From Ovis canadensis (taxonomy: Eukaryota > Chordata > Mammalia > Artiodactyla > Bovidae), in contig NC_091247.1 in NCBI RefSeq assembly GCF_042477335.2, positions 65,212,501 to 65,276,500 of the forward strand: a DNA stretch of 64,000 nt, in the 5' to 3' direction. Positions within the stretch are counted from its first letter, which is position 1; each line of letters begins with the position of its first letter. The notes beneath the pieces were generated by a model. It was not told the origin of the DNA. It saw only the letters and a list, made by a program, of their open reading frames with translations, and did not search any database. This document shows positions 35,910 through 46,970 of the stretch, one piece after another. A program made the position numbers and the translations under genes.

Positions 35910-37226
35910 TTTCTAAATGCCATTTATATGCCTTGATATACTGTATTGGTGTTTTTCTTTCTGACTTAGTTCACTCTGTAGAATAGGCTCCAGTTTCATC
36001 CACCTGATTAGAACTGATTCCAATGTGTTCTTTTTAATAGCTGAATAATATCCATTTGTGTATATGGACCACAACTTTCTTATCCATTTGTCTGCCAATG
36101 GACATCTAGGTTGCTTCCATGTTCTAGCTATTGCAAACAGTGCTGTGATGAACATTGGGGCACACATGTCTCTGTCAATTCTGATTTCCTCGATGTGTAT
36201 GCCCAGCAGTGGGATAGCTGGGTCATATAGCAGTTCTATTTCCAGCTTTTTAAGGAATCTCCACACTGTTCTCCATAGTGGCTACAATCGTTTGCATTCC
36301 CACCTACAGTGTAGGAGTGTTCTCTTATCTCCATACCCTCTCCAGGATCTATTGCTTGTAGACATTTTGATAGCAGCCATTCTGACCTGCGTGAGATGGC
36401 ACCTCATTGTGGTTTTGATTTGCATTTCTCTGATAATAAATGAAGAGCATCTTTTCATGTGTTATTTTAGTCATCTGTTTGTCTCCTTTAGAGAAATGTC
36501 TGTTTAGTTCTTTGGCCCATTTTTCGATTGGGTCATTTTTTTTTTCTGGTATAGAGCTGCATGAGCTGCTTGTATATTTTTGAGATTAATTCTTTACTAG
36601 TTGTTTCATTTGCTATTATTTTCTCCCACTCTGAAGGCTGTCTTTTCACCTTGCTTATAGTTTCCTTCGTTGTGCAAAAGCTTTTGTGTTTAATTAGGTC
36701 CCATTTGTTTATTTTTGCTCTTATTTCCATTACTCTGGGAAGTGGGTCATAGAGGATCTTGCTGTGATTTATGTCAGAGAGTGTTTTGCCTATGTTTTCC
36801 TCTAGGAGTTTTATAGTTTCTGGTTTTACATTTAGATCTTGAATCCATTTTAAGTTTATTTTTTGTGTATGGTGTTAGAAAGTGTTCTAATTTCGTTCTT
36901 TTACAGGTAGTTGACCAATTTTCCCAGCACCACATCTTAAAGAGATGGTCTTTTCTCCATTGTATATTTTTACCTCCTTTGTCAAAGATAAGGTGTCCAT
37001 AGGTGTGTAGATTTATCTCTGAGCTTTCTATTTTGTTTCACTGGTCTATATTTCTATCTTTGTGCCAGTTCCATACTGTCTTGATGATTATAGCTTTGTA
37101 GTATAGTCTGAAGTCAGGCAGGTAGATTCCTCCAGTTCCATTCTTCTTTCTCAAGATTGCTTTGGCTATTCAAGGTTTTTTTGGTATTTCCATACAAATT
37201 GTGAAATTATTTGTTCTAGTTCTGTG
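35910..37226 (-). pseudogene. L1 ORF2p, C-terminal remnant
   Basis: Encodes only sequence downstream of the RT catalytic core, including the C-terminal stretch [18 protein letters not shown] and ending RHINGI with a stop at 35910-35912. Frameshifts split it (open pieces at 35913-36266 and 36533-36730). No FADD and no endonuclease remain. Confidence 0.9.
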
Positions 37227-37738
37227 AAAAAATTTCAACAATTATCACCTCAAATATTTTCTCATGCCCTTTCTTTTTGTCTTCTTCTTCTGGGATTCCT
37301 ATGATTCAAATGTTGGGGCATTTAACATTGTCCCAGAGGTCTCTGAGGTTGTCCTCATTTCTTTTAAGTATTTTTTCCTCTCTGCTTCATTTTCTTCCAC
37401 CATTCTATCTTGCACCTCACTTATCCTATCTTCTGCCTCAGTTATTCTACTGCTAATTCCCTCCAGAGTGCTTTTGATCTCAGTTATTGCATTATTCATT
37501 ACTGATTGACTGTTCTTTATTTCTTCTAGGTCCTTGTTAAACATTTCTTGCATATTCTCAATCCTTGTCTCTCGTGTATTTATCTGTAACTCCATTTGTT
37601 TTCAAGATTTTGGATCATGTTTACTATCACTATTCTGAATTCTTTTTCAGGTAGACTCCCTATCTCTTCCTCTTTGGTTTGGTTTGCTGGGCATTTATAA
37701 CATTCCTTTACCTGCTGAATATTTCTCTGCCTTCTCAT
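37227..37738 (-). pseudogene. L1 ORF1p, N-terminal remnant
   Basis: The start codon is at 37736-37738 (MRRQRNIQQVKE). It retains the N-terminus and coiled coil (ITEAEDRISEVQDR) and the very start of the RRM, then is cut by the internal deletion. Frameshift near 37600-37625. Confidence 0.9.
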
Positions 37739-38735
37739 TTTGTTTAGATTGCTGTGTTTGGGGTTCCCTTTCAGTAGGCTGGAAGTTTGTGGTTCCTCTT
37801 TATTGTGCACCCCTGTGGGTGGGGTTGGACTAGTGGCTTGTCAAGGTTTCCTGGTTAGGGGACCTTGCGCCTGTGTTCTGGTGGGTAGAGCTGGATCTCT
37901 TCTCTCTGAAGTGCAATGAAGTGCCAGTAGTGAGTTTTGGGGTGTATATGGGTTTGGCATGGCTTTGGGCAGCCTGTCTTTTAACGCTCAGGGCTGTGTT
38001 CCTGCTTTGCTGGAGAATTAGCATGGTGTGTCTTGCTCTGGAACTTGTTGGCTGTTGGGTAGAGCTTGGTTTCAGTGTACGTATGGAGGGTTTTGGATGA
38101 GCTCTTGTCTATTAATGTTCCCGGAATCAGGAGTTCTCTGATGTTCTCAGGTTTTGGAGTTAAGCCTCCTGCCTCTGGCTTTCAGTCTTATTCCTACAGT
38201 AGCCTCAAGACTTCTCCATTCATATAGCACAGATGATAAAACATCTAGGTTAATGATAAAACAATTCTCCACAACAAGGGACACCCAGAGAGGTTTACAG
38301 AGTTACGTGGAGAAGAGAAGAGGAAGGAGGGAGACAGAGGTGACCAAGAGGAGAAGGGAGGGAGTCAAAAGGGGAGAGACCAATCTAGCCAGTAATCAGT
38401 TCCCTATGAGCTGTGAAGAACACCCAGAGAGATTCATAGAGTTAAGCAGAGAAGAGAAGGGGGAGGGAGGAGACAGAGGTGACCTGGGAGAGAAAAGGGA
38501 GAGTCAAATAGGAAGAGAGCAATCAAACCAGTAATCACACCCCTAAGTGAAAATGGGTACTGAAGATTAGATTCTTTAAGGTACAAAATTTATAACAAAT
38601 ACAAAAAAGCAAAGATTAAAAATCTAGAGTAAAGGTTAGACTCTCAAAAATACAATATTAAAAATACAAAACCACAAAAATTATAAAATATACATATATA
38701 TCAAATTTGCTTTAAAAATAGGGTCTCTTTTTGGG

Positions 38736-38932
38736 TTTCCCTTGTGGCTCAGCCAGTAAAGAATCTTCCCACAATGTGGGAGACCTGGATTAGATCCCTG
38801 GCTTGGGAAGATCCCCTGGAGAAGGGAAAGGCTACCTACTCCAGTATTCTGGCCTGGAGAATTCCATGGACTGTATAATCCATGGGGTCACAAAGAATTG
38901 GACATGACTGAGTGACTTTCACTTTCACACAA
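38736..38932 (+). mobile_element. Bov-tA SINE nested in L1 5' UTR
   Basis: Head TTTCCCTTGTGGCTCAGCC, B box GGATTAGATCCC (mutated), tail GACATGACTGAGTGACTTTC. It lies antisense to the host L1 and post-dates it. Confidence 0.9.
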
Positions 38933-40560
38933 GGTAAATAGTAGGTTATAAAAATGAAAATTAAAGGCATAATAAATAACTTAAATTTTTTAAAAATTAA
39001 AAAGTGATAATAGTAAAAATATATCTTGGAATTTCTCTGGAGCTGTTGTGGGCAGTGTGGGGTCAGTTCAGTTTCAGATAGTTCCTTATTCCAGCTTGTA
39101 CTTGTTCTCAAGGTCTATAGGCCCCTGCAATGCTTAGTCAATGTTAGCAGCAGCTTTCAACCTGTTGCACTTGTCACTTCCAAAGCAGTTCCCTCTTTTT
39201 TATTTATTTTAACTTCCTCTGTTTGCAGGTCTCTTAGTGTCTAATTTCTGCCCGGACACAAGGAGGTGAAGGTGGTCACTTATTTAGGCTCACTTGTTCA
39301 GTTATGTTGTAGCGAGGGAGGGACAGTGCAAACAAATATCGCTGGTGTGTGTGGGGAGTGCTCGCAGTGTACGGACCACACTGAGTTTGCCCCAGCTCGA
39401 AGTGTGTGCTTTCTAGGTCTACATTGCTCAGGCTCCAGGGTGCTCTGCAGGAGCACCGCCCAAAGTGGGCCCTGCATTTTGTGAACTCCCCAGGTCTAAG
39501 CCGCTCAGGTTCAGGGTCTCAGGTACTCCTCAAGGGCACAGACTCAGTTGAGTGTGTGTTTTGTGCCCTTGCCAGGTCCGAGCAGCTCAGGCGACCGGGT
39601 GCTTGGCGAGCGCACTGTCCCAGGTGCACTGTGCATCTTAATCACCTCCCCAGTCCCAACCGCTTGGTTTTCCAGGTGCACCGCTAGAGCGCCGTCTCAG
39701 GTGTGCCCTGTGTCTCCTCTGGGGAGCTGATCTCAGGCTGCGACCCTCCTGGTAGATGTCAACTGTCCAGAATCCCAGGAAGACGTGGTTAGCAACTGGA
39801 AGCCTGATCAGTTTGGTGGAGGAAGCCGGTCTCTGGAGCCAAGATTGCCTCTTGCCTTCCGGCTCTGGCAGTCACAAGCCTGCCTCTCTGCCTCCGGCGG
39901 GGTAAGGGGGAGGGGCCTGTATGCAGCTGGGTAGCTCTCCTTTGGTATTCGCTCAATCCTTTGTTCTGTGAGCCAGTCAGGCTACAGTTTAGAGCCTTTC
40001 GCAGGAAAGTTCTCTTTTTTTTTTCTCCCTCTCTCTTGTGAACCCACAGTTTGGGTTGCTATCTCACATTAGCTCCCTGATCATCCTCAGGGCATTCAGG
40101 CCCCGTCCTTACCCTAAGCAATGCAGCCCGCGCCTCCCTAATCCAGCCCCTGCTTACTGGTGGCAGACACAAGCGTCTGGGCTACTTCTCTGTTAGCAGT
40201 TGCGGTTGGGCGCATATTCTGGTTTTTTTTTTTTTTTTTTTTTTCCCTCCCAGTTATGTCGCCCTCTGAGATTCCAAAACTCCCCACAGACCTGCCTGTG
40301 AGAGGGTTTCCTACTGTTTGGAACCTTTTCCTCCTTTATCACTCCCTCCCCAGGATGGGTCTCTGTCTCTCTTTCATCTCTCATATTTTGTCCTACCTTC
40401 TTTCGAAGAGAATGGGCTGCTTTTCTGGCCTGGGGTCCTCCACCAGTGTTCAGAAATTGTTTTGTGGAAGTTTCTCAGCATTCAAATGATCTTTTGATGA
40501 ATTTGTGGGAGAGAAAGTGGTCTCCCCATCCTATTCCTCCTCCATCTTGGGACCACCCTC

Positions 40561-40578
40561 TGGTAGGTCCTATTTGTA
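40561..40578. repeat. target-site duplication (5' side) of the minus-strand L1
   Basis: Pairs with 35527-35544 (17 of 18 bases). Confidence 0.93.
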
Positions 40579-40899
40579 CGACAAGACTTTTACCATAAGA
40601 GCAAGTCCATGGAGTGCCCTCTATATAGCTTTATCCCTGAGTGTTACAGAATGTAACTGGCATCACTGGGTAGGCTAGTATTACCAGGACAGACTCTCTA
40701 GACACTTTCTTTGTACACCCCAACTCTGCCAGAAGCCACCCATTTCTCATTCCCAGCTAGGGCACATAGGTCCCGAAGGTCGAGAAAACTTCTGACTCAT
40801 CAGGTGTCCTAGTTCAAAACATAACATTCAGTTCTGGGGCCCTAAAACTTTGTCCCCAACACAAAGCCCCTAAATGAGCAACAAGATAAGCTGACATAA
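40579..40899. other. unique non-coding sequence
   Basis: No gene or repeat recognised. Confidence 0.45.
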
Positions 40900-42360
40900 C
40901 GTCTTACCAAGATGGAGTAGAAAATGTAGTACAAGGAGAAGGGCACACAGGCAGAGCCCACCCAAACCCACAGTTGAGGAGACAAAGATGAGTGTGGGGA
41001 GATACAGGCAGGCAGCTAGAATAAGCAAGACAGCTGAAGAGGAGGAGATGGCTGCATCGAAAAAGAACCTTGGAGATCTGTAGAGGAGCCCTGGAGAATT
41101 TAGCAGAGGCCTGGCCTGGGATGAAACTACCTGAGGATGGTGAAATTGACCCAAGGATTAGAGAAAACACTGCCTGGTGCCCATACAGGGCTGGGAGAGT
41201 GCCTGTTCCCACCAGCAAGACTGCAAGTCCCACAATTCACAGACCACTGTAAAGAGGGCACATAAGTGCTTGCCTCACTAGTGCGAAATAGCTGCCCTAG
41301 GCTAAATACTCCTCTGGACTTTCCAGAACTCAACTTTCCAGGTAGTTCAGTGTTAGTCACTCAGTTATTGTCCATCTCCTTGCGACCTCATGGACTGCAG
41401 CCCACCAGCATCCTCTGTCCATGAAATTCCCAAACAAGAATCTTGGAGTGGGTTGCTATTTCCTTTTCCAAGGGATCTTTCTGAACCAGGGATGGAACCC
41501 AGGTCTCCAGCATTGCAGGCAGATTCTTTACTGTCTGAGCCAGTAAAGAAACAAAAGACAAAAATAGGTATGGAAATACAAAAATAACCAGGACCCAACA
41601 GGGTAAAAGGTTACCAGATGTGCCAAGGATCTAAATGAGCAGTGAAATCAATCAATTAAAACAAACCCAAAATTGACACAAGAGTTAGTACTAAAAGACA
41701 AGGTCATTAAAACAGCTATTATAACTGTATTCTATGTGTTCAAAGAATTAAGAAGAGATATGAAAGATAAAAAGACCAAAAACTCCTAGAGATAAAAATG
41801 TACTTGGATGGAATTAATAGCATACTAGTCATTGTTTTGTAAAACCAAAAGCAGGTTCTTAGAAAAAAAAAAATCAATAAAATGGTAAATCTCCAGCTAG
41901 ATTAATTAATAAAAAAGACAGTCTGAAAACACAAATCCTCACTTTTAGAAAAGGAAGAGGTGACATGACTAAGTTTTTTAGCCTACTGGAAGGATAGGGA
42001 ATATTATATCAAATTTATATTGATAAATTCAATCACTTAGACAAAAATGAAAAAATTCTTCACAGAAACTATTAGAACTTGCTCAAGAAGAGAAAGATAA
42101 TTCTAATAATCCTATTCATTAAAATTTTTTTTTGCAGTTTAAAACTCTCCCACAAAGAAAACTGCAAGACAAGATGGATTCACTGTTGAATTCTTCCAAA
42201 CATATAAGAAAATAATACCAATTTTTACACAAACTCCTTCACAAAATTGAAGAGAAGGAAATAATTCCCATCTCATTTTACAAAGCCAGAATTACCCCAA
42301 TAGCAAAACCAAAAACCAACAAGAAAACTGCAGATGAATATTCCTCATGAACATAGTTTG
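40900..42360 (+). mobile_element. ancient L1 (L1M-type) relic
   Basis: Starts with 5'-UTR/ORF1-like sequence ('aagatggagtag...gcagagcccacccaaacccacag') and later has 'aaaacagctattataactgtattc' and 'gatataaaa'-type words. The final part resembles ORF2 before the RT core: translated words include QDGFTVEFFQTYKK and a degraded PIFTQ segment. Interrupted by a Bov-tA at 41346-41542. Extent and subfamily are approximate. Confidence 0.6.
41346..41542 (-). mobile_element. Bov-tA SINE
   Basis: Inverted copy from TTAGTCACTCAGTTATTGTC to the head complement ending TTTACTGTCTGAGCCA; the last head bases are missing. Confidence 0.88.
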
Positions 42361-42600
42361 TTTATTTTTTTTTAAATTCCAACAAATGGAATTCTGGCCT
42401 GGAAAGACTCTGTTTGATGAACCAAATACATCAAAGCTAATGAGACATCAGAGAGTTAGGGACTTTGACTGTATCATGTTGTCAACATCTCCAGCAAAAC
42501 AGCATTTTAAATAACTAAGTTTGTCCTTTCCACAAAGTCAAAAAAGCAATTCTTCTCTTTGTTCACTAAGATGACCATGTTTTGGATATGGAGAAAATAT
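42361..42600. other. unique non-coding sequence
   Basis: Short AT-rich interval; nothing recognised. Confidence 0.4.
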
Positions 42601-42825
42601 AAAGCAATGCTTTGTGCACAGATTCTGGAGTCAGACTGCTTGATACTGAGTTTCAGCTCCATCTCATTACTAGCTTTATAACTGGGGAATATGATTCAAC
42701 TTCCCTGTGCAAGAATTTCATCCTATGCATCAGTTGCATTTGCTATAAAATGGTGTTCATAATATCTCTTTATCTTGAGGATGCTGTGAGGAATAAATGA
42801 GTTATTCCTTGTAGGACACATGGAA
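42601..42825 (+). mobile_element. MIR SINE
   Basis: Sense MIR order: 'agattctggagtcagactgcttgatactgag', then 'tataaaatggtgttcataa', then 'gaggataaatga'-like. Good coverage, old. Confidence 0.75.
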
Positions 42826-42887
42826 CAGTAGAGAGCTACATAGAGAACTTAGTTGGTGCTTACCCAGTCTAGCCAAGGGCAGTAGTA

Positions 42888-43092
42888 TGCTTCCCAGGTG
42901 GCTCAGCAGTAAATAATCCACCTGCCAATACAGGAGATGTGGCTTCGAACCCTGGGTCAGAAAGATCCCCTGGAGAAGGAAATGGAAAAGTCCAGTATTC
43001 TTGCCTGGGAAATCCCACAGACAGAGGAGCCTGGAGGGCTATAGCACATGGGGTCACAAAGAGTCGGACATGACTTAGCAACTAAAGAACAA
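42888..43092 (+). mobile_element. Bov-tA SINE
   Basis: Head GCTTCCCAGGTGGCTCAGC, B-box-like GGCTTCGAACCC, tail GGACATGACTTAGCAACTAA. Nearly complete. Confidence 0.9.
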
Positions 43093-43557
43093 AATTGTGT
43101 AAATAGCCATGAAAGACATACATTGAACTGAGTATTAGAGAAACTTCTACTGGGTGGATTTATCAGGAAGGAAGTGAGGGATGAGCACACCACCAGAAGT
43201 CATGAGTATAACAAGTACTTAGCAGCCGTTAAGATTATTGGTATATTCCAGACACTGTGATTAAGATAATATGTTTTGAATGCAGAATGTATTTTTGTGG
43301 AATGCACGTAAGGGGAAAAAAGAGGAAGGGTTACACAACATAAGAGTAAAAGCTGGAAATTGAGGACAGATGATGCAGAGCTTTGTGTGCCATGAGAAAG
43401 CAGTACAATTTGATCCTGGTCAAGATAAGAGACCATTGAGGAATTTAATGCAAGAGAGTGTCATAGCCAATATATATTTTTAAGATAATTTGGGGGCAAG
43501 TATGGAAAATCGATCCAAGAGAAGGAAGGTGAAGTCAGCAGAACTTGCTAAAGAGGC
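43093..43557. other. unique non-coding sequence
   Basis: No gene or repeat recognised. Confidence 0.45.
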
Positions 43558-43716
43558 TGTATTAGTTTCCTGTTGCTTTCATAACAAATTATCAAAACAT
43601 TAGTGACTTAAGACAATACAAATTTATTTGTTATCTTCCAGTTCTGGGGTTCCAAGTCTGACAGAGTTCTCATTGGGCTGAAACCAAGGTGTTGGCAAAA
43701 TTGCCTGCCTTCTAGA

Positions 43717-43936
43717 GGCTCCCTGGTGGCTCAGATGGTAAAGAATCTGTCTGCAATGCAGGAAACCTGGGTTCGATCCCTGGGTCAGGAAGATCCCCTG
43801 GAGAAGGAATAGAAACCCACTCCAGTATTCTCACCTAGAGAATTATATGGACAGAAGAGCCTGGCGGGCTGCACACAGTCCATGGGGTTGTAAAGAATCA
43901 GACACTCCTGAGTCACTAACACTTTCACTTTTACTT
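43717..43936 (+). mobile_element. Bov-tA SINE (first of composite)
   Basis: Head GCTCCCTGGTGGCTCAGATG, perfect B box GGTTCGATCCC, tail ending CACTAACACTTTCACTTTTA. Confidence 0.92.
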
Positions 43937-43942
43937 TACCTC

Positions 43943-44004
43943 ATTTCCTTAGTGTAGTGCTTATCACGTTTGCCTCTCACACAAAAGGTCCCCAGTAAAG
44001 TTGG
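43943..44004 (+). tRNA. tRNA-Val-like pseudogene, 3'-truncated
   Basis: About 50 bases match the 5' two-thirds of a vertebrate tRNA-Val: TTTCCTTAGTGTAGTGCTTA (A-box region), TCACGTTTGCC, and AAAAGGTCCCC leading into a broken T arm. The anticodon position reads CTC rather than CAC. The T loop and acceptor 3' strand are lost at the junction with the next SINE, so it cannot be functional. Family assignment is from memory of tRNA-Val sequence. Confidence 0.6.
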
Positions 44005-44218
44005 GCTTCCCCAGCAGTTCAGACAGCAAAGAATCTGCCTGCAATGCTGGAGACATGGGTTTTAATCCCTTGGTTGGGAAGATCCCCTGGAGGAGGACAC
44101 AGCAACCCGCTCTCATATTCTAGCCTGGACACTCCCCATGGACAGAGGAGCCTGGTGGGCTACAGTCCATGGGGTTGCAAAGAGTCTGACATGACTGAGC
44201 GACTAAGCACAGCACAGA
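44005..44218 (+). mobile_element. Bov-tA SINE (second of composite)
   Basis: Head GGGCTTCCCCAGCAGTTCAG, degenerate B box GGTTTTAATCCC, tail TGACATGACTGAGCGACTAA followed by GCACAGCAC. Directly followed by AGAGGCTC, also present at 43714-43721. Confidence 0.88.
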
Positions 44219-44670
44219 GGCTCTAGGGTGGACCCATTTCCTTGTCTTTTCCAGCACCTAGAGGTCATCTGCTTTCCTTGGTTTGTGACCCTTTCCTCTG
44301 TCTTCAAAGCAGCAACAGAAGGTTAAGATTTTCTACATCAGGTCATTCTGGCTTTTTTCTATGCCTCCTCTCTTTTCCACTTTTAAAGACCACTGTGGTT
44401 AAAATGAACTCACCCGAGTTATGCAAGACAATCTCCCCATTTGGGGATCAGCTTATCAGTGATCTTACTTCCCCTTTGCCATGTAGCATAATCACAGGGC
44501 CTGGAGACTAAGACATGAACACCTTTCAGGGGCCATTACTCTTCCCATCACAGAAATTATTACAAAATCTCAGATAGGACGTTATAAGGGCCTAAATAAA
44601 GGTTGTTACAAAAGAAATAGATAGGAGGGAACCTATTAATATTTAATATTAATATTAAAGAGTGTTTAGT

Positions 44671-44876
44671 TCCCTTGTAACTCACATGCCATAGGGCAAC
44701 TAAGCCCAAGTACCACAACTACTAAGTCCATGCTCTGGAGCCTGTGAACAGCAGCTACTGAGCCTATCCACACACCGCAGCTACTAAAGCCTACATGCTT
44801 AGAGCCCATGCTCTGCAACAAGAGGAGCCACAGCAAAAGAAGACCCAGTGCAGCAAAAAATAAAGATTTTTTTAAA
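44671..44876 (+). mobile_element. CHR-2-type SINE, 5'-truncated
   Basis: Lacks the tRNA head. The body has 'ccacaactactaagtccatgctctgg', 'gcaacaagaggagccac' and an A-rich tail (about 44845-44876). Confidence 0.7.
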
Positions 44877-45013
44877 AGAGTACATATATTCATATGGGGG
44901 AGGGTTGGGGTGGACAGAAGGCATGAGGGAGAGAAGGAGATTAAGGATGTTTCCTAATTGGTTAAATTTGAAAAAAAAAAAATCTTGGTGAAATCTTATA
45001 CCTTTATTCTGTG

Positions 45014-45197
45014 GGAAAGATTGAAAGCAGGAGGAGAAGGGGGTGATAGAGGATGAGATGGTAGGATGGCATCCCTGACTCAATGGACAGGAGTCTGAGC
45101 AAATGCAGGGAGATGGTAAAGGACAAGGAAGCTTGGCATGCTACAGTTCATGGGGGTCACAAAAAGTCGGACACGACTTAGTAACTGAACAACAACA
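45014..45197 (+). mobile_element. BovB LINE, 3'-end fragment
   Basis: Starts in RT-tail sequence ('gattgaaagcaggaggagaagg') and ends GTCGGACACGACTTAGTAAC plus TGAACAACAACA. 5'-truncated. Confidence 0.88.
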
Positions 45198-46379
45198 TTC
45201 TGAATTCAGTTTTCAGTATGTGAATATAAAGATCTCATGGAAAATGAAGGGTGAAATGTCCAAAAGGTTACTGGAAATTGGAACTGAAGTTCAGAAAAGC
45301 AGTAATGCTGATGACCTAGATCTGAACACTGGCATGTACAATAATATTTGAAGTCTCTGAGTAGCTTGCTGTGAGTTACAAAGTTCACTGAATACATCTG
45401 CACACATATTCACACTCAATACCAGCAGCTTTCATTGGTACAAGTGGATGTTTAACATGAAAATATGACATATCCTATAAATAAATTGCAAGTGATCTAC
45501 TATACATACAGCTGAATCTTGGCCAGTAGTTCATAAGAGTAGCAAAGACAGGAATCTAAGGGTGAATCCCCACAGAGGTGGCCATCCCAAGTCCAAAGAA
45601 GGCAGAAATGAGGTCAGGATGTGTTCTAGCTTAGAAGCAGGGAACTGCCACATGGAATGCAATCTGTGACTTTCCAGCTCCAGGTTCTCATGTTTTGTCT
45701 CTCACTGAAACACTTTTGAGAATATATATATATATATATATATATATCCCACTGGAAACCAGGTTTCTATTTAAGAATTATGGCATCTCCCTATTTTTGT
45801 GAGCGGCTTTATCTATGTATATCTTAAAAAGACATTGTATATGGGAAATCTCGGCAACTTCCCTTTGAATTTTCTGTGAGCCTAAAATTGTTTTTAAAAA
45901 GAGTCTTTTAAGAAAAGTTAATATCTGAGGCATAATGACATATTGATTCAGAATATTTCTCCCAAAGCTCCATGGTTTTAAGAATATTCATTTCATTAAT
46001 TAAGAAACACAGGTGGCATGATACTGGTAATATACCAACAAATAAGGGTGACTTTAAAAACCTCTCAGAGAAAAGGCTGGAGGTATTATACAGGTCTGTT
46101 AATTCACAGCACTGTAAATGGTATACCAGAAAAACCTTAAGGAATGAAGCATCCTGTAACAAAAATTTAGAGTTCCATGTAAGTGGCTGGGGGTGGTTGA
46201 GAAGGCAGGATGGAAATGTCCATTTAAATATAGGATCTTGATTAATTTTCTTCGATAGTGGAACCATAATAACCAAAAATAAGCTCGCTGGTGTAGCTGT
46301 GGTGACATATGAGTTGGAACGCATGGCATGTACAAAGGTGAGTAATAAAAGTGAAGCAAACGAGCGAAAATATATCAAA
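45198..46379. other. unique non-coding sequence with (TA)n
   Basis: (TA)n at 45722-45747. The 156-codon minus-strand open frame at 45908-46378 has no family, splice or codon support and I do not call it. Confidence 0.4.
45722..45747. repeat. (TA)n microsatellite
   Basis: About 13 AT units. Confidence 0.85.
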
Positions 46380-46970
46380 AGTGACGAAAATTATATGTTT
46401 TCATTGTTAAGAGATGTAGTGAAACTCTCATCTGGCAAATTCCAATTCAGCATTTCCTTGATATATCTTTTATAATTTTCACTCTAATTATAATGAAAAT
46501 CATTTTTCAATGTAATTTTGCAATAAAAATGTTTTTTATTTCTCATTACATAAGAACATGATCTGGTACAGTTCCTGAGCAGGCTTACAATATGCACGCT
46601 CTATCTTCCCTTTCTTACCATTTAATCTCTTCATAGTCTACAGATGTCAAGAGGTTCAGATTAAGCTTGTTAAAGATCTGCTTCACTCGAACTCACTGAT
46701 GATTATTTATTTAGCAGTTTTATGTAACCCTGTCATTGATAAGCACTCTATTAATTTGCCGAGGGACAAATCAACACTAGTTATTTTTCTACCGGCTATT
46801 AGACTCCGTGCTGCTGTTTGTTACAAACCACTTGCCAGTTAATTATAAATTATGGGTCCTCTTTGCCTATATTAATTGATATCTCCTCTGCCTTTGTAAT
46901 ACTAGACAAATAAATTGAAGGCAAGATTTATTAAGCAGTGTATGTCTTGTGTCTCTTGATTAGTATTCTT
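46380..46970. promoter_or_regulatory. candidate enhancer-like conserved element
   Basis: Repeat-free, AT-rich, with TAATTA at 46485-46490 and 46840-46845, TAATTG at 46873-46878, and an 'aatttgccgaggga' word near 46753. Texture resembles that of 28860-29640. Inference only. Confidence 0.38.

Larger units (their letters stand above)
35545..40560 (-). mobile_element. internally deleted bovine-type L1
   Basis: On the minus strand this L1 has its true 5' end (40560; same start sequence as the L1 at 5462), 5' UTR, the first part of ORF1, then a junction at about 37226-37236 into the distal half of ORF2, the 3' UTR and a short A-rich tail. Against the other L1 it lacks roughly the span equivalent to 8559-11510, about 3 kb: the ORF1 end, endonuclease and most of the RT. 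It is more diverged than the first L1, so older. A Bov-tA later inserted into its 5' UTR. Confidence 0.94.
43558..44552 (+). mobile_element. ancient LTR-like repeat, split by SINE block
   Basis: Opens TGTATTAGTTTCCTGTTGC, with 'acttaagacaatacaaatttatt' and 'cagttctggggttccaag'. It resumes after the SINE block at about 44224 and closes 'gggccattactcttcccatcaca'. The TG...CA ends and motif order fit an old mammalian LTR-type repeat; I am unsure of its name. 43714-44215 is inserted material. Confidence 0.5.

Noticed and set aside
35642..36507. Plus-strand frames of 83 and 149 codons
   Set aside because: Antisense shadows of the minus-strand L1 ORF2 remnant.
37226..37236. Spliced L1 mRNA as origin of the internally deleted L1
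   Set aside because: The ends of the missing segment, judged from the other L1, do not show GT at the start or AG at the end; microhomology fits better.
38154..39687. Plus-strand frames of up to 126 codons
   Set aside because: They lie antisense in the L1 5' UTR; the purine-rich composition explains the openness.
45908..46378. 156-codon minus-strand open frame
   Set aside because: No domain, no splice sites, ordinary AT-rich composition; the length is attainable by chance in 64 kb.
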